A stretch of 38,418 nt of DNA from Oscillospiraceae bacterium (GTDB lineage Bacteria > Bacillota > Clostridia > Oscillospirales > Oscillospiraceae): positions 1 to 38,418 of the forward strand of contig JAFTTQ010000012.1 of the NCBI GenBank assembly GCA_017466665.1, read 5' to 3'. The notes under the pieces were generated by a model. That model was not told the origin of the DNA. It saw only the letters and a list, made by a program, of their open reading frames with translations, and ran no database searches. Positions 7,104 through 15,203 of the stretch are shown in pieces. The position numbers and the translations under genes were made by a program. Each line of letters begins with the position of its first letter. Positions within the stretch are counted from its first letter, which is position 1.

Positions 7104-9089
7104 TTATTTTACCTTTTGGAGCACCATAACTGTTCTGCTGGGCAGATAAACCTGGATGCCCACCTTGCCGTCGGCATTTTTTACTGTGTGATAGCTCTGG
7201 TGATAAATTCGCCCGGAGCCGCCGTAGCAGTAATCGTCAGAGGACATAGTCACCTGATACTCCCCTTCTTCCGGAAGCGGCAGAAATAAGCTCTCGTAGG
7301 AGCGGGTGGGGTGGAAATTAAAGGCAAAAATGGCGTTGCCCTTGCTGTAAGCAACGGTCTTTTCCTCATTGTGGAGCATAAGCTGGGTATCCTTTGCCCC
7401 CATGACCTTCTGCTTTTTGATAAGACTCACCATATCCTTTTCAAATTCCCGCAGGTAGCGGAATTTCAGATCCTTATTCTCAGCAAGGCTCCACTGACGG
7501 CGGCAGTGATGATAGCTCCAGCCGTTGCCCTCTCTGGGGAAATCGATCCACTCGGGGTGGCCGAACTCGTTGCCCATAAAGGTCAGGTAGCCCTCACCGC
7601 CCAAGGTGGCAGTGATCAGGCGGATCATTTTGTGCAGTGCCATACCCCGGTCAATGACCATATTCTCCTGATTGATGCCCATACCCCAGTACATTTCCTT
7701 GTCGCACAGGCGGAACATAATGGTCTTGTCCCCCACCAATGCCTGGTCGTGGGACTCGCAGTAGCCGATCACCGGCTCCATAGGACGGCGGCAGGCAAGC
7801 TCATAGTAGATGCTGTTAAGATCCCAGTATTCGTCGGGGGTCTCCTTTAAAAGCCTTATCCACATATCCGGCTCGCCCATGGCAAGACGGTAGTCAAAGC
7901 CAATGCCGCCCTTGCTGATGGGCAGGGCAAGACCGGGCAGGGCAGAGGTATCCTCGGCAATGGTGATGGCGTTGGGATTTATCTCCCGCACCATCTCATT
8001 GGCAAGCTGTAAATAGGTCACAGCCTGGGTATCGGTATTCATGGAAAAATACTGGTCGTAGCCGGTAAAGGCAGTGCCCAGGCCGTGATCTTGATACAGC
8101 ATAGAGGTCACACCGTCAAAACGGAAGCCGTCGAAGTGGTATTCCTCCATCCAGTACCGCAGGTTGGACAGCAAAAAGTGGATAACTTCGTTTTTATCGT
8201 AGTTAAAGCACTTGGTATTCCAGGCAGGATGCTCACCCTTGGCGCCTGCGTGGAAAAACTGGTAGTCGGTGCCGTCAAATTCGTTGATGCCCTCCCGGGT
8301 GTTTTTGCAGGCGTGGGAGTGAACAACGTCCAAAAGCACCGCAATGCCCATTTTATGAGCAGTATCGATCAGCTTTTTCAGCTCCTCCGGGGTGCCGAAC
8401 CGGGAGGAGGCGGCAAAGAAATTGGTCACCTGATAGCCAAAGGAGGCATAATAGGGGTGCTCCATAATTGCCATAATTTGGATGGTATTATACCCCAGAT
8501 CCGCGATTTTCGGCAGAATATGGATGCGGAATTCCTCATATGTGCCCACTCTGCCCTCCTCCTGCGCCATACCGATGTGGCATTCGTAGATAAAGAGCTT
8601 CTTTTGGGGCTTAAAATTGCTGTCCGTCCACGTATAAGGCTCTGCCGGGTCGTAGATCACGCCGTTCCAGGCAATGGTCTGGGGATCCTGCACCACACGG
8701 TGGATGTAAAGGGGGATCCGCTCCAGTTCCCTTCCGCCGGAAACCACCACTGCCATTACCTTTTGCCCATCCTTTAGTGCGTCAGCACCGGGCAGAAACA
8801 GGCTGAAAACGCCGTTTTCGCCCTTTTCCATGGGATAGGCGTACCGATCCCAGCCGCAGAAATCGCCGGTCAGGTACATTTTCTCAGCCCCAGGCGCCCA
8901 TTCCCGGTAGTGCCAGCCATCGGCTTCCTTGTGGAATCCAAAGTACAGATGCCCGGAGGCAAAATCCTTCAAGGAAGAACATTCCTTTAATAATTCTCTC
9001 TTTTTGCTTTCAAAATTTTGCTTACGCAGATCAAAGTCCTTTTCGTAGGCCTTCAAAAGGGGATCATAACGAAAGATCGTATGATTCAT
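7104..9089 (-). CDS. glgB: 1,4-alpha-glucan branching enzyme, GH13_8 (eukaryote-like) type
   Basis: Makes alpha-1,6 branches in glycogen by cutting and transferring alpha-1,4 chains. It is 661 residues: an N-terminal CBM48-like domain (WAPGAEKMYLTGDFCGWDRY), a GH13 barrel, and a C-terminal beta domain. Catalytic residues seen are the Asp in DGFRFDGV (about 320), the Glu in TIAEDTS (about 378) and the Asp in ESHDQAL (about 445). The segment GGEGYLTFMGNEFGHPEW followed by SYHHCRRQW is the hallmark of subfamily 8, shared with human GBE1 and some Bacteroidetes enzymes, rather than the usual bacterial GH13_9. No other glg gene is adjacent. It has its own promoter (9113-9141). Confidence 0.95.
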   Translation of the reverse strand: MNHTIFRYDPLLKAYEKDFDLRKQNFESKKRELLKECSSLKDFASGHLYFGFHKEADGWHYREWAPGAEKMYLTGDFCGWDRYAYPMEKGENGVFSLFLPGADALKDGQKVMAVVVSGGRELERIPLYIHRVVQDPQTIAWNGVIYDPAEPYTWTDSNFKPQKKLFIYECHIGMAQEEGRVGTYEEFRIHILPKIADLGYNTIQIMAIMEHPYYASFGYQVTNFFAASSRFGTPEELKKLIDTAHKMGIAVLLDVVHSHACKNTREGINEFDGTDYQFFHAGAKGEHPAWNTKCFNYDKNEVIHFLLSNLRYWMEEYHFDGFRFDGVTSMLYQDHGLGTAFTGYDQYFSMNTDTQAVTYLQLANEMVREINPNAITIAEDTSALPGLALPISKGGIGFDYRLAMGEPDMWIRLLKETPDEYWDLNSIYYELACRRPMEPVIGYCESHDQALVGDKTIMFRLCDKEMYWGMGINQENMVIDRGMALHKMIRLITATLGGEGYLTFMGNEFGHPEWIDFPREGNGWSYHHCRRQWSLAENKDLKFRYLREFEKDMVSLIKKQKVMGAKDTQLMLHNEEKTVAYSKGNAIFAFNFHPTRSYESLFLPLPEEGEYQVTMSSDDYCYGGSGRIYHQSYHTVKNADGKVGIQVYLPSRTVMVLQKVK

Positions 9090-9112
9090 AACGATCAGCT
9101 CCTTCCTATTTT

Positions 9113-9141
9113 AGAATAAAACTATTTTATTCATCCGTCAA
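9113..9141 (-). promoter_or_regulatory. glgB promoter
   Basis: Minus strand: -35 TTGACG (9136-9141), 17-base spacer, -10 TATTCT (9113-9118). An AAGGAG ribosome site follows before the ATG at 9089. Confidence 0.7.
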
Positions 9142-9186
9142 GGAAAAATAATTGGAATTACGGTCAGTATGCCACAGGGGTAATAT

Positions 9187-9230
9187 TAAAAAACTCTCCC
9201 GGTCACGGCAATCGCTGTAACCGGGAGAGT
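9187..9230 (-). terminator. Intrinsic terminator of the metal-sensor gene
   Basis: Stem ACTCTCCCGGT / ACCGGGAGAGT (9193-9203 with 9220-9230), followed on the minus strand by a run of six T. It ends the gene at 9238-9567. Confidence 0.85.
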
Positions 9231-9237
9231 ATATTGC

Positions 9238-9567
9238 TCATTTTACAAATTTATCGATGGCATCGCACAGGTCGTCAATGGCTTCATTATCACCGGCAGC
9301 CACCGCGTCCACCATACAGTGCCGCATATGATCCTTTAAGATCACCTTGCCGGTATTATCCAGCGCGGAACGCACAGCCGCAAGCTGCACCAGCACCTCG
9401 GAGCAGTCGTAGCCCTCCTCCACCATTTTCTTCACCTTTTCCAGGTGACCCAATGCCCTTGCAAGGCGGTTGATCACTGCCTTTTGATTCTCGTGAACGT
9501 GACTGTGGCTGTGGGCAAGCCCATGGGCGTGCAGATAAGCGTGATCGTGTTCGTGATGGTCAGACAT
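9238..9567 (-). CDS. CsoR/RcnR-family metal-sensing repressor with His-rich N-terminus
   Basis: 109-residue all-helical repressor that releases DNA on metal binding. The family core is clear: HENQKAVINRLARALGHLEK, EGYDCSEVLVQLAAVRSAL, KDHMRHCMVDAV. The Cys-His-Cys positions expected of CsoR-type sensors are present as C55, H80 and C84. The first 27 residues hold about ten His, which suggests extra binding of nickel, zinc or copper. The start is ATG 9567, with a GGGG-rich site upstream. A GTG three codons earlier is possible. It has its own promoter and terminator. No efflux gene lies next to it, so its target is elsewhere or is itself. The metal is not decidable from sequence. Confidence 0.88.
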   Translation of the reverse strand: MSDHHEHDHAYLHAHGLAHSHSHVHENQKAVINRLARALGHLEKVKKMVEEGYDCSEVLVQLAAVRSALDNTGKVILKDHMRHCMVDAVAAGDNEAIDDLCDAIDKFVK

Positions 9568-9593
9568 TGCCCCCACCCCTTTCTTTTTTGTAT

Positions 9594-9622
9594 AGTATAG
9601 CCTATTTTTGGGATTCCCGCAA
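9594..9622 (-). promoter_or_regulatory. Promoter of the CsoR-type gene
   Basis: Minus strand: -35 TTGCGG (9617-9622), 17-base spacer, -10 TATACT (9594-9599). The start region reads CTATACTATAC, a short repeat that could be part of an operator. Confidence 0.6.
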
Positions 9623-9638
9623 GCCCCCTCGGGGGATA

Positions 9639-9674
9639 GAAAAGTGCTGTCTCAAAATGAATGAGACAGCCCCT
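9639..9674 (-). terminator. Intrinsic terminator of the fabG-rpiB unit
   Basis: Stem GCTGTCTC / GAGACAGC (9646-9653 with 9663-9670), then TTTT on the minus strand. The loop (plus strand AAAATGAAT) resembles the AAAATGAT loops of two other terminators here. Confidence 0.75.
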
Positions 9675-9677
9675 TCT

Positions 9678-10121
9678 TTAGTCCTGTTCCAGTGCCATTA
9701 CCTTATTGATCCGGCGCTGATGCCGTTCATTGTGGGAAAATTCTGTGGAAAGCCAGGTGTCGATGATCTCCAGCGCCAGCATCTGCCCCACCACACCGGC
9801 ACCCAGTGCCATCATATTGGTATCGTTATGCTCCCGGGTCAGCCGGGCAGACATCACATCGGACAAAAGCGCACACCGAATCCCCTTAACCTTGTTGGCG
9901 GCAATGGATACGCCAATGCCCGTGGTGCAAAGGACGATGCCCTTGTCACACACGCCATCGGCAACAGCCTTGGCGGCCTGGGCAGCATAGTCGGGGTAAT
10001 CGCAGCTATCTAAGGTGTAGGTGCCAAAATCCTGAACCTCATAGCCCTTCTTTTCCAAATGTGCCACAACGGTGTTTTTCAGCTCCAGCGCGCCGTGGTC
10101 ACAGCCAATCGCAATTTTCAT
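9678..10121 (-). CDS. rpiB: Ribose-5-phosphate isomerase B
   Basis: Interconverts ribulose-5-phosphate and ribose-5-phosphate in the pentose phosphate pathway. 147 residues, normal length. RpiB marks are MKIAIGCDHGA at the start (D8, H9), catalytic Cys65 in LCTTGIGVSIAANK, His98 in RLTREHNDTN, and the glycine-rich ALGAGVVG. An AAGGAGG site precedes the ATG and overlaps the fabG-like stop region; the two genes are 12 bases apart, so they are co-transcribed. Some RpiB-like proteins act on galactose-6-phosphate or allose-6-phosphate, but no such pathway genes are adjacent. Confidence 0.95.
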   Translation of the reverse strand: MKIAIGCDHGALELKNTVVAHLEKKGYEVQDFGTYTLDSCDYPDYAAQAAKAVADGVCDKGIVLCTTGIGVSIAANKVKGIRCALLSDVMSARLTREHNDTNMMALGAGVVGQMLALEIIDTWLSTEFSHNERHQRRINKVMALEQD

Positions 10122-10133
10122 AATAAATCCTCC

Positions 10134-10838
10134 TTAAACGACAAATCCGCCGTTGATTCCTAAAATCTGCCCGGTTACAAAGGGGGCATCTGCCAAATAC
10201 AAAATGGCGCTTGCCACATCCTCTCCGGTGCCCAGCCTGCCAACCGGAGTCTGCTGCCGTAATTCCTCCATAATATCAGGCGCTACCTTTGCACACATAT
10301 CCGTCTGGATCACACCGGGGGCAACACAGTTGACCCGGATGCCCGCAGGCCCCAGCTCCTGTGCCAGTGCCTTGGTCAGGGCAATGACCGCGCCCTTGGT
10401 GGCGGAATAGGCGGCTTCACAGGATGCTCCCACCTGCCCCCACATGGAGCTGACGGTGATGATGCTGCCGGACTGTTTTTGCAAAAAATGGGGCATGGAT
10501 GCTTTTACACAGTTGTAAATCCCCTTGACATTGACGGCAAACAGCCTGTCCCAATCATCTTCGGGCATGGATTGCAAAAGCCCTGTATGGCAAATACCCG
10601 CGTTACATACTAAAATATCCAAAGAAGGCAGGCAGGCAATGGCATTTTGCACCTGGTTACTGTCAGCAACGTCACAGCAGATGGCTGTGGCGCCGGTTTC
10701 CCCGGCGATGGCCTGTGCCTTTTCGTGCTGCTTTTCATAGATGAAATAGACCTTGTCCCCCCGGGCGGCAAAAGCCCGGACGGTATCGGCTCCGATTCCC
10801 CGGGAGCCGCCGGTAATGAGTACGGTCTGCATAGCCAT
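10134..10838 (-). CDS. Short-chain dehydrogenase/reductase, FabG-like
   Basis: 234-residue NAD(P)-dependent oxidoreductase. The sequence shows the TGGSRGIG cofactor motif (9-16), the NAG motif (CNAGICH), the catalytic Ser in ITVSSMWG, and Tyr-x-x-x-Lys in YSATKGA. The end (VTGQILGINGGFVV) is the typical FabG tail. It may be 3-oxoacyl-ACP reductase, but it stands outside a fab cluster and beside rpiB, so the substrate may instead be a sugar or polyol. The start is ATG 10838 (alternative 10832), with a weak ribosome site. It is first gene of a two-gene unit. Confidence 0.85.
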   Translation of the reverse strand: MAMQTVLITGGSRGIGADTVRAFAARGDKVYFIYEKQHEKAQAIAGETGATAICCDVADSNQVQNAIACLPSLDILVCNAGICHTGLLQSMPEDDWDRLFAVNVKGIYNCVKASMPHFLQKQSGSIITVSSMWGQVGASCEAAYSATKGAVIALTKALAQELGPAGIRVNCVAPGVIQTDMCAKVAPDIMEELRQQTPVGRLGTGEDVASAILYLADAPFVTGQILGINGGFVV

Positions 10839-10866
10839 GTTTTCACTTCACTTTTGTGTAATTATC

Positions 10867-11023
10867 GCTTCCCCCGGGGGGAAGCTGGCGAGCATAGCGA
10901 GCCTGATGAGGAATGCGGGCGGAAAGCTTACGATTGATACGCAGAAACAGACATTTTCTTAACTTTCAGCTTTCGCCGTTCCTCTTCCGCCCCTTCGGGG
11001 CACCTTCCCCCCAGGGGAAGGTA
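10867..11023. repeat. Repeat family B, copy 1
   Basis: 157 bases with strong hairpins at both outer ends: GCTTCCCCC/GGGGGAAGC at 10867-10885 and ACCTTCCCC/GGGGAAGGT at 11003-11022. Each is followed inward by a smaller exchangeable hairpin, and then by a core holding GAGGAATGCGGGC, AAGCTTAC and TACGCAGAAACAGAC. The second copy is at 17159-17343. Both continue into a TAA[G/T]ATAAATT[C/T]C tail (here about 11035-11050). This and copy 2 fill two of the longest ordinary gaps. Confidence 0.85.
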
Positions 11024-11060
11024 TTATGGACTTGCTAATATAAATTTCAATCATGCATTA

Positions 11061-11092
11061 TAAAAAGGCCGCTGCCAATGGCAGCAGCCCGA
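11061..11092 (-). terminator. Terminator of the yabP-yabQ-divIC-S1 operon
   Basis: GC-rich hairpin around GCTGCC-aat-GGCAGC (11071-11084), extended with mismatches, followed on the minus strand by TTTTT (11062-11066). It sits six bases past the S1 gene stop. Confidence 0.75.
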
Positions 11093-11097
11093 AAAAA

Positions 11098-11544
11098 TTA
11101 TCTTCTGCGGCTCTTTGTCCGATGGTCGGAGTACTGCCGGATGGAGGAGATCTTGCTGTCGGATTCCGACATAAACTGCTTCAGCCGTTCCTCAAAAAGC
11201 TGATCGGCGGTTTTCGGTGCGGGAGGAGGTGTGGGTGCGCTGTGATTCTGCCGGGAGGCGTTATTTTCCCGGCGGGTTGTGCCGCTGAATTTGCCTGCTG
11301 CCTTGGGAGCAGGTGCTTCCAGACGCTTGATGGAGAGATTGACTTTGCCGCCATCCACGCCGATAACGACGACCTTTACATCCTGACCTTCGGTCAGGTG
11401 CTGGCGAATGTCACTGACATAGGTGTTGGCGACCTCCGAGATATGTACCAAACCGGTCTTATTCTCGGGCAATGAAACAAATGCGCCGAAATTGGTGATG
11501 GTTTTGACCTTACCCTCCAAAACGGCTCCCACGGTTAACTCCAT
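11098..11544 (-). CDS. S1-domain RNA-binding protein (YabR-like)
   Basis: 148 residues. Residues 1-75 form one S1 domain (VGAVLEGKVKTITNFGAFVSL, then TGLVHISEVA, then LSIKRL), the RNA-binding fold of general stress protein 13 and YabR. Residues 76-110 are a low-complexity Pro/Ala/Asn linker, followed by a charged helix ending in RTKSRRR. It lies directly downstream of divIC, as yabR does in Bacillus subtilis, so it is likely the orthologue. The role is probably ribosome or RNA association; not proven. Confidence 0.9.
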   Translation of the reverse strand: MELTVGAVLEGKVKTITNFGAFVSLPENKTGLVHISEVANTYVSDIRQHLTEGQDVKVVVIGVDGGKVNLSIKRLEAPAPKAAGKFSGTTRRENNASRQNHSAPTPPPAPKTADQLFEERLKQFMSESDSKISSIRQYSDHRTKSRRR

Positions 11545-11565
11545 GCTTTGAACGATTCCTCCGAT

Positions 11566-11886
11566 TTAATCTTGATTTTCAACAATGTGATAGAAGGTGG
11601 TATCCTGATCCACAAGACCTAACTTTTCCTTGGCAATGTTTTTGCTGCCTTCCACAGTGTCCTTCTGCTGGATCAGGGTATCCAGCTTTTGGTTTTCCCG
11701 CTCGGTCTGAGCGGCCTGCACTCTGGCTGCCTCGGTCTGAGCCTTTGCCTGCTGGATGTTGACCCGGATCACCGTCAGCGCGGCAACGGACACAACAAGA
11801 GCAGCCAGCACCGCGCATTTGAGCAGCAGGGGACTGCGGCGGATCACAATGCGGAACCGACCGAAGAAGCTATTCTTTTTTGCCAT
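11566..11886 (-). CDS. divIC: Septum formation initiator DivIC/FtsL-like
   Basis: 106-residue bitopic membrane protein of the divisome. It has a basic cytoplasmic N-terminus (MAKKNSFFGRFRIVIRR), one membrane helix (about 20-42), then a coiled coil (about 45-80) ending in KNIAKEKLGLVDQD, the DivIC C-terminal pattern. It starts at ATG 11886 with GGAGG eight bases before, and overlaps the end of yabQ by 17 bases. Order yabP-yabQ-divIC-S1 matches Bacillus subtilis. Assignment to DivIC rather than FtsL rests on this context. Confidence 0.9.
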   Translation of the reverse strand: MAKKNSFFGRFRIVIRRSPLLLKCAVLAALVVSVAALTVIRVNIQQAKAQTEAARVQAAQTERENQKLDTLIQQKDTVEGSKNIAKEKLGLVDQDTTFYHIVENQD

Positions 11887-12331
11887 TGCCAACACCTCCG
11901 TTTTTCCGGCGCGCCTTGCGACGGTTAGTCTCTATTATTGTAAACCATTTTTTCCATATTGCAAATAGAAATTTTGCATTTTTACGAATTTTTTTAAAAA
12001 ATTTTCTGAAAATGCCAAAAAAGCCATTGAAAATTCTGGAAATTAACCGCCAAAAGCCGTAAAAAACCGGTCGAAGCAGCCGTCCAAGGCTGCATTCCCA
12101 TAAAACAGCCCCGATCAAAAGCCCCATGGTATAGCCTAAGCGGATGTCCCCCCGGCAGACGGCAAAGCTCAAATACAAAAAGGCATACCCCATTGCCGGC
12201 AGAAACAGCAGGTCAGCGAAAACGGTATGCCGGGGGCGCAGAGGTCGCAAAAATCCATACCACACCCCCAAAACAGCTCCGATCCCACAGCCCCAGAGAA
12301 AACGCCAGCCGTCCAGTGCGGGGCCGGTCAT
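11870..12331 (-). CDS. yabQ: Spore cortex biosynthesis protein YabQ
   Basis: 153-residue membrane protein. It has hydrophobic helices near residues 8-28 (FLWGCGIGAVLGVWYGFLRP), 36-58 (VFADLLFLPAMGYAFLYLSF) and 64-82, then a very basic cytoplasmic tail. This is the YabQ pattern, a mother-cell membrane protein needed for spore cortex formation. It overlaps yabP by four bases (ATGA) and divIC by 17, so the three are translated from one message. Sequence identity alone is weak for this family; gene order makes the call. Confidence 0.88.
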   Translation of the reverse strand: MTGPALDGWRFLWGCGIGAVLGVWYGFLRPLRPRHTVFADLLFLPAMGYAFLYLSFAVCRGDIRLGYTMGLLIGAVLWECSLGRLLRPVFYGFWRLISRIFNGFFGIFRKFFKKIRKNAKFLFAIWKKWFTIIETNRRKARRKNGGVGNGKKE

Positions 12332-12600
12332 CGGAATAATCTGCCCAGCCAGCTTCGCTCAGGCCGGGGCTCCTCATAGATCAGCGCGGCAACAGAGCCA
12401 TCCACAGCCACCTGCCCACCGTCTAAGGATAGATTTTTTAGCTGCAGACCCTGTCCGTGAACGGTTAAAATACCCATAGCGGTTTTCAAAACCACAGATT
12501 CATCGTCAAAGCTGACTACCTCTGTCACACCATTCAGGGTCAGGCTTTTTCGCTCGTTCAGTGTCAGCTTATGGGGCAGCAAAATACTGTCTTCCGTCAT
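12328..12600 (-). CDS. yabP: Sporulation protein YabP
   Basis: 90 residues from ATG 12600, chosen because AAAGGAGG lies eight bases upstream; the longer frame to 12621 lacks this. The sequence LPHKLTLNERKSLTLNGVTEV, then SFDDESVVLKTAMGILTVHGQGLQLKNLSLDGG, then VAVDGSV is the YabP/YqfC domain, a beta-rich protein of the spore coat/cortex programme. First gene of the yabP-yabQ-divIC-S1 operon. No promoter is obvious in the 60 bases upstream, though sigma-E or sigma-H sites could be there. Confidence 0.92.
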   Translation of the reverse strand: MTEDSILLPHKLTLNERKSLTLNGVTEVVSFDDESVVLKTAMGILTVHGQGLQLKNLSLDGGQVAVDGSVAALIYEEPRPERSWLGRLFR

Positions 12601-12659
12601 AGCTTTCCCCTCCTTTGTCACAACAGCCTATGCTTCAAAGCCGGCATTTAGACCATTCG

Positions 12660-12688
12660 TTGACAGCCGCCGCCAAAAAGGATATACT
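12660..12688 (+). promoter_or_regulatory. Promoter for the phosphopantetheinyl transferase gene
   Basis: TTGACA at 12660-12665, a 17-base spacer, TATACT at 12683-12688. Near-consensus vegetative promoter, predicted start about 12695. Confidence 0.8.
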
Positions 12689-12723
12689 AAACAAAATTGA
12701 ATTTTATAAAAGGAAGTGAGAAA

Positions 12724-13206
12724 GTGGAGCTTAGAAGTGCGGTTATTGGGCAGGAGGGCGGTCACAATGCAGGCAGACAGCTTTTGCAGGCAATGTACGA
12801 AGTGTCTTTCGGAAAGCCAATGCCGGAAATTTTGGTCACAGACCGGGGAAAGCCCTATTTTAAAGACAGCTCTGTGTATTTTTCCATTTCTCACACAAAA
12901 AAGCATGTGTTTTGCGCACTGTCAGACAGGCCTGTCGGCATTGACGCAGAGGAAATAAACCGGGATATTCGCCCGGAGCTGGCGGAAAAAATTCTTTCCC
13001 AATGGGAAAAAATGCGGTATGAAAAGGCAGAAAATAAAAATATGGCGCTTCTGAGGCTTTGGGTCTTGAAGGAGGCGGCCGCCAAATGCACCGGCGAGGG
13101 ATTACGGGGCTACCCAATTCACACCGATTTTTCCCCGGAGGATCCACGGATTTTGATTATGGACGGCTGCTTTGTGGCAGTCATCGAAAAAGCGCGCAGC
13201 ACCTAA
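12724..13206 (+). CDS. 4'-phosphopantetheinyl transferase superfamily protein
   Basis: Transfers the phosphopantetheine arm of CoA to carrier proteins. Key motifs are FSISHTKKHVFCAL, then PVGIDAEEI (metal-binding Asp/Glu) and LRLWVLKEAAAKCTGEGL (the W-x-x-KEA signature). At 160 residues it is shorter than Sfp (about 220), because little precedes or follows the core. It may be a compact Sfp-type enzyme for fatty-acid or secondary-metabolite carriers. Start is GTG 12724, with AGGAAG upstream. The TTG at 12697 lies at the transcript start and is unlikely. It is divergent from yabP and monocistronic. Confidence 0.88.
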   Translation: MELRSAVIGQEGGHNAGRQLLQAMYEVSFGKPMPEILVTDRGKPYFKDSSVYFSISHTKKHVFCALSDRPVGIDAEEINRDIRPELAEKILSQWEKMRYEKAENKNMALLRLWVLKEAAAKCTGEGLRGYPIHTDFSPEDPRILIMDGCFVAVIEKARST

Positions 13207-13228
13207 ATCGGAATTTACTTTCGTATGA

Positions 13229-13369
13229 GTAGGGAACGCTGCCCTCAGCGTTCCGCAAATATTTTCGACCTCGATGGGCGAAAATATTTCTTTTTTGCAT
13301 TTATTCAGAACAAAATCATCCCATTGAGGTCTGATTTTGTTACGGAACGCTGAGGGCAGCGTTCCCTAC
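13229..13369. repeat. Repeat family A, copy 2 (141-bp triple-hairpin element)
   Basis: Same length and architecture as 6930-7070: 27-bp terminal inverted repeats (13229-13255, 13343-13369) and the two internal hairpins. The second internal stem has two changes that weaken it (CATCCC versus GGTCTG). The terminal repeats are unchanged. The flanking motif similar to CATACGAA[A/G][A/G]TAAATTCC is on the left side here, but on the right side of copy 1. Confidence 0.9.
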
Positions 13370-13424
13370 ACACTAACGTCTGTTGGTGCGCTAAACGATT
13401 ATTTTCACGAAAGGAGGATGGACT

Positions 13425-15203
13425 ATGGTATTTGGAAAGCATATCAACCTTTACTACCGAAAGCACGCGTTTTTGCTGCTTTTAGGGCTTGCTGCCCTGG
13501 TCGCAGTGGACTATTTACAGCTTATTATCCCCAATCTCTATCAAATGGTCATTAACGGTATGGACACCGGCTTTGTGACCGTAAATGGCAGCCCGGTGCC
13601 CTTTGATATGGCGTTTTTGCTGGATCGGATCTGTATGCCTATGGTTTTCATCATCCTGTTTATGGTATTGGGAAGATTTTTGTGGCGGATCTGCTTTTTC
13701 GGCACAGCCATCCGGGTGGAGGAGGATCTTCGCAACCGAATGTTTGACCGGGCACGGCATTTAAGCCAATCGTACTATCAGCGCAACAAGGTGGGCGGCC
13801 TGATGAGCCTGTTTACCAATGATCTGGATACCGTGCAGGAGTGCTTCGGCTGGGGCATTATGATGTTCTTTGACGCTGTGCTGATGGGGGCACTGGCGGT
13901 GGTCAAGATGCTCCAAATGGATCCCTTTTTGACCCTGCTTTCCATGATCCCCATGGCACTGCTGCTGGGCTGTGCCACGGTGGTGGGAAAGTATATGACA
14001 AAAAAATGGGATATTCGCCAGCAGGCCTATTCCGACCTTTCGGATTTTGCCCAGGAGAGCTTTTCCGGCATTGCGGTTATCAAGGCATTTGTCAAGGAGA
14101 CCAAGGAGCTGCTTTCCTTCAAAAGGCTGAATGAAAACAACGAAAAGGCCAATATCGACCACACAAAGGCATCGGTTTTGCTTCGCATTTTGGTGACGAT
14201 GTTTGTGGAGAGCGTGATCTGCATTATCTTAGGCTACGGCGGCTATCTGGTTTACCGGGGGCAGTTCAACGCCGGGCAGCTTGTGGAATTTATCGGCTAT
14301 TTCAATGCGGTGATCTGGCCGATTATGGCAGTTTCGGAGCTGATCGATATGTCCAGCCGGGGAAAGGCATCCTTAAGCCGTATTGAGGAGCTGCTGGATG
14401 CCCAGGTAGAGGTAAAGGACAAGCCGGATGTGAAGGAGCTGACCCAGGTTCGGGGTGAGATATGCTTTAAGGATCTGACCTTCCAATACCCCGATGGGGA
14501 ATTTGATGCCCTCCGGGATATCAGCTTTACCATTCCTGCTGGGATGCGGGTGGGTCTTGTGGGCAAGACCGGCTGCGGAAAGACCACCCTGGTGGATATT
14601 CTGCTGCGCACCTATAATGTGCCTGATGGCACAGTGTTTATTGACGGAAAGGATGTAAACGGTGTTTCGATCCGATCCTTGCGGGAAAACTGTGCCTATG
14701 TGCCCCAGGATAATTTCCTGTTTTCTGATACCATTGCAAATAACATTGCTTTCGGCGTGGAAGAAGCTGACCGCCAGGCGGTGACAGCGGCGGCGGAGCT
14801 TGCCGATGTCCACGGTAATATTGCCGGGTTCCAAAAGGGCTACGATACGGTGCTGGGTGAGCGTGGCGTGACTGTTTCCGGCGGACAAAAGCAGCGTATT
14901 TCCATAGCCCGGGCACTGATGAAAAACGCACCTATCCTGATTCTGGACGATTCCGTTTCCGCGGTGGACACAAAGACGGAAACCGCTATATTGCAAAATC
15001 TGCAGGCGACCCGTGCCGGGAAGACCACCATCCTGATCGCCCACAGAATCTCTACGGTGCAGGCAATGGACAAAATTTTGTTTATGGAAGATGGCAGGAT
15101 CTCCGGCTTTGATACCCACGAAAAGCTGTATGCAGGCAATGAGGCCTACCGGAAAATGGTAGACCTTCAGCGGCTGGAGGAAGGGGGCGAGGAGAATGAA
15201 TGA
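13425..15203 (+). CDS. Heterodimeric ABC exporter subunit, degenerate-site half
   Basis: 592-residue half-transporter: a type IV exporter membrane domain (six helices, about residues 15-310) plus an ATPase domain. Walker A GLVGKTGCGKTTL (about 378), signature VSGGQKQR (about 484), Walker B ILILDDSVSAVD (about 505). The residue after Walker B is Asp in place of the catalytic Glu, as in the degenerate halves BmrC, LmrC and TM287. Strong AAAGGAGG site before ATG 13425. It overlaps the partner gene by eight bases, so the two are made as a pair. Substrate unknown; such pairs are usually drug or lipid exporters. Confidence 0.94.
   Translation: MVFGKHINLYYRKHAFLLLLGLAALVAVDYLQLIIPNLYQMVINGMDTGFVTVNGSPVPFDMAFLLDRICMPMVFIILFMVLGRFLWRICFFGTAIRVEEDLRNRMFDRARHLSQSYYQRNKVGGLMSLFTNDLDTVQECFGWGIMMFFDAVLMGALAVVKMLQMDPFLTLLSMIPMALLLGCATVVGKYMTKKWDIRQQAYSDLSDFAQESFSGIAVIKAFVKETKELLSFKRLNENNEKANIDHTKASVLLRILVTMFVESVICIILGYGGYLVYRGQFNAGQLVEFIGYFNAVIWPIMAVSELIDMSSRGKASLSRIEELLDAQVEVKDKPDVKELTQVRGEICFKDLTFQYPDGEFDALRDISFTIPAGMRVGLVGKTGCGKTTLVDILLRTYNVPDGTVFIDGKDVNGVSIRSLRENCAYVPQDNFLFSDTIANNIAFGVEEADRQAVTAAAELADVHGNIAGFQKGYDTVLGERGVTVSGGQKQRISIARALMKNAPILILDDSVSAVDTKTETAILQNLQATRAGKTTILIAHRISTVQAMDKILFMEDGRISGFDTHEKLYAGNEAYRKMVDLQRLEEGGEENE

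Noticed and set aside
8085..8777. Plus-strand frame of 230 codons opposite glgB
   Set aside because: Shadow of glgB; catalytic motifs are on the minus strand.
13337..13555. Plus-strand frame starting in repeat A copy 2
   Set aside because: The start is inside the repeat, and the frame overlaps the ABC exporter gene, which has a strong ribosome site.
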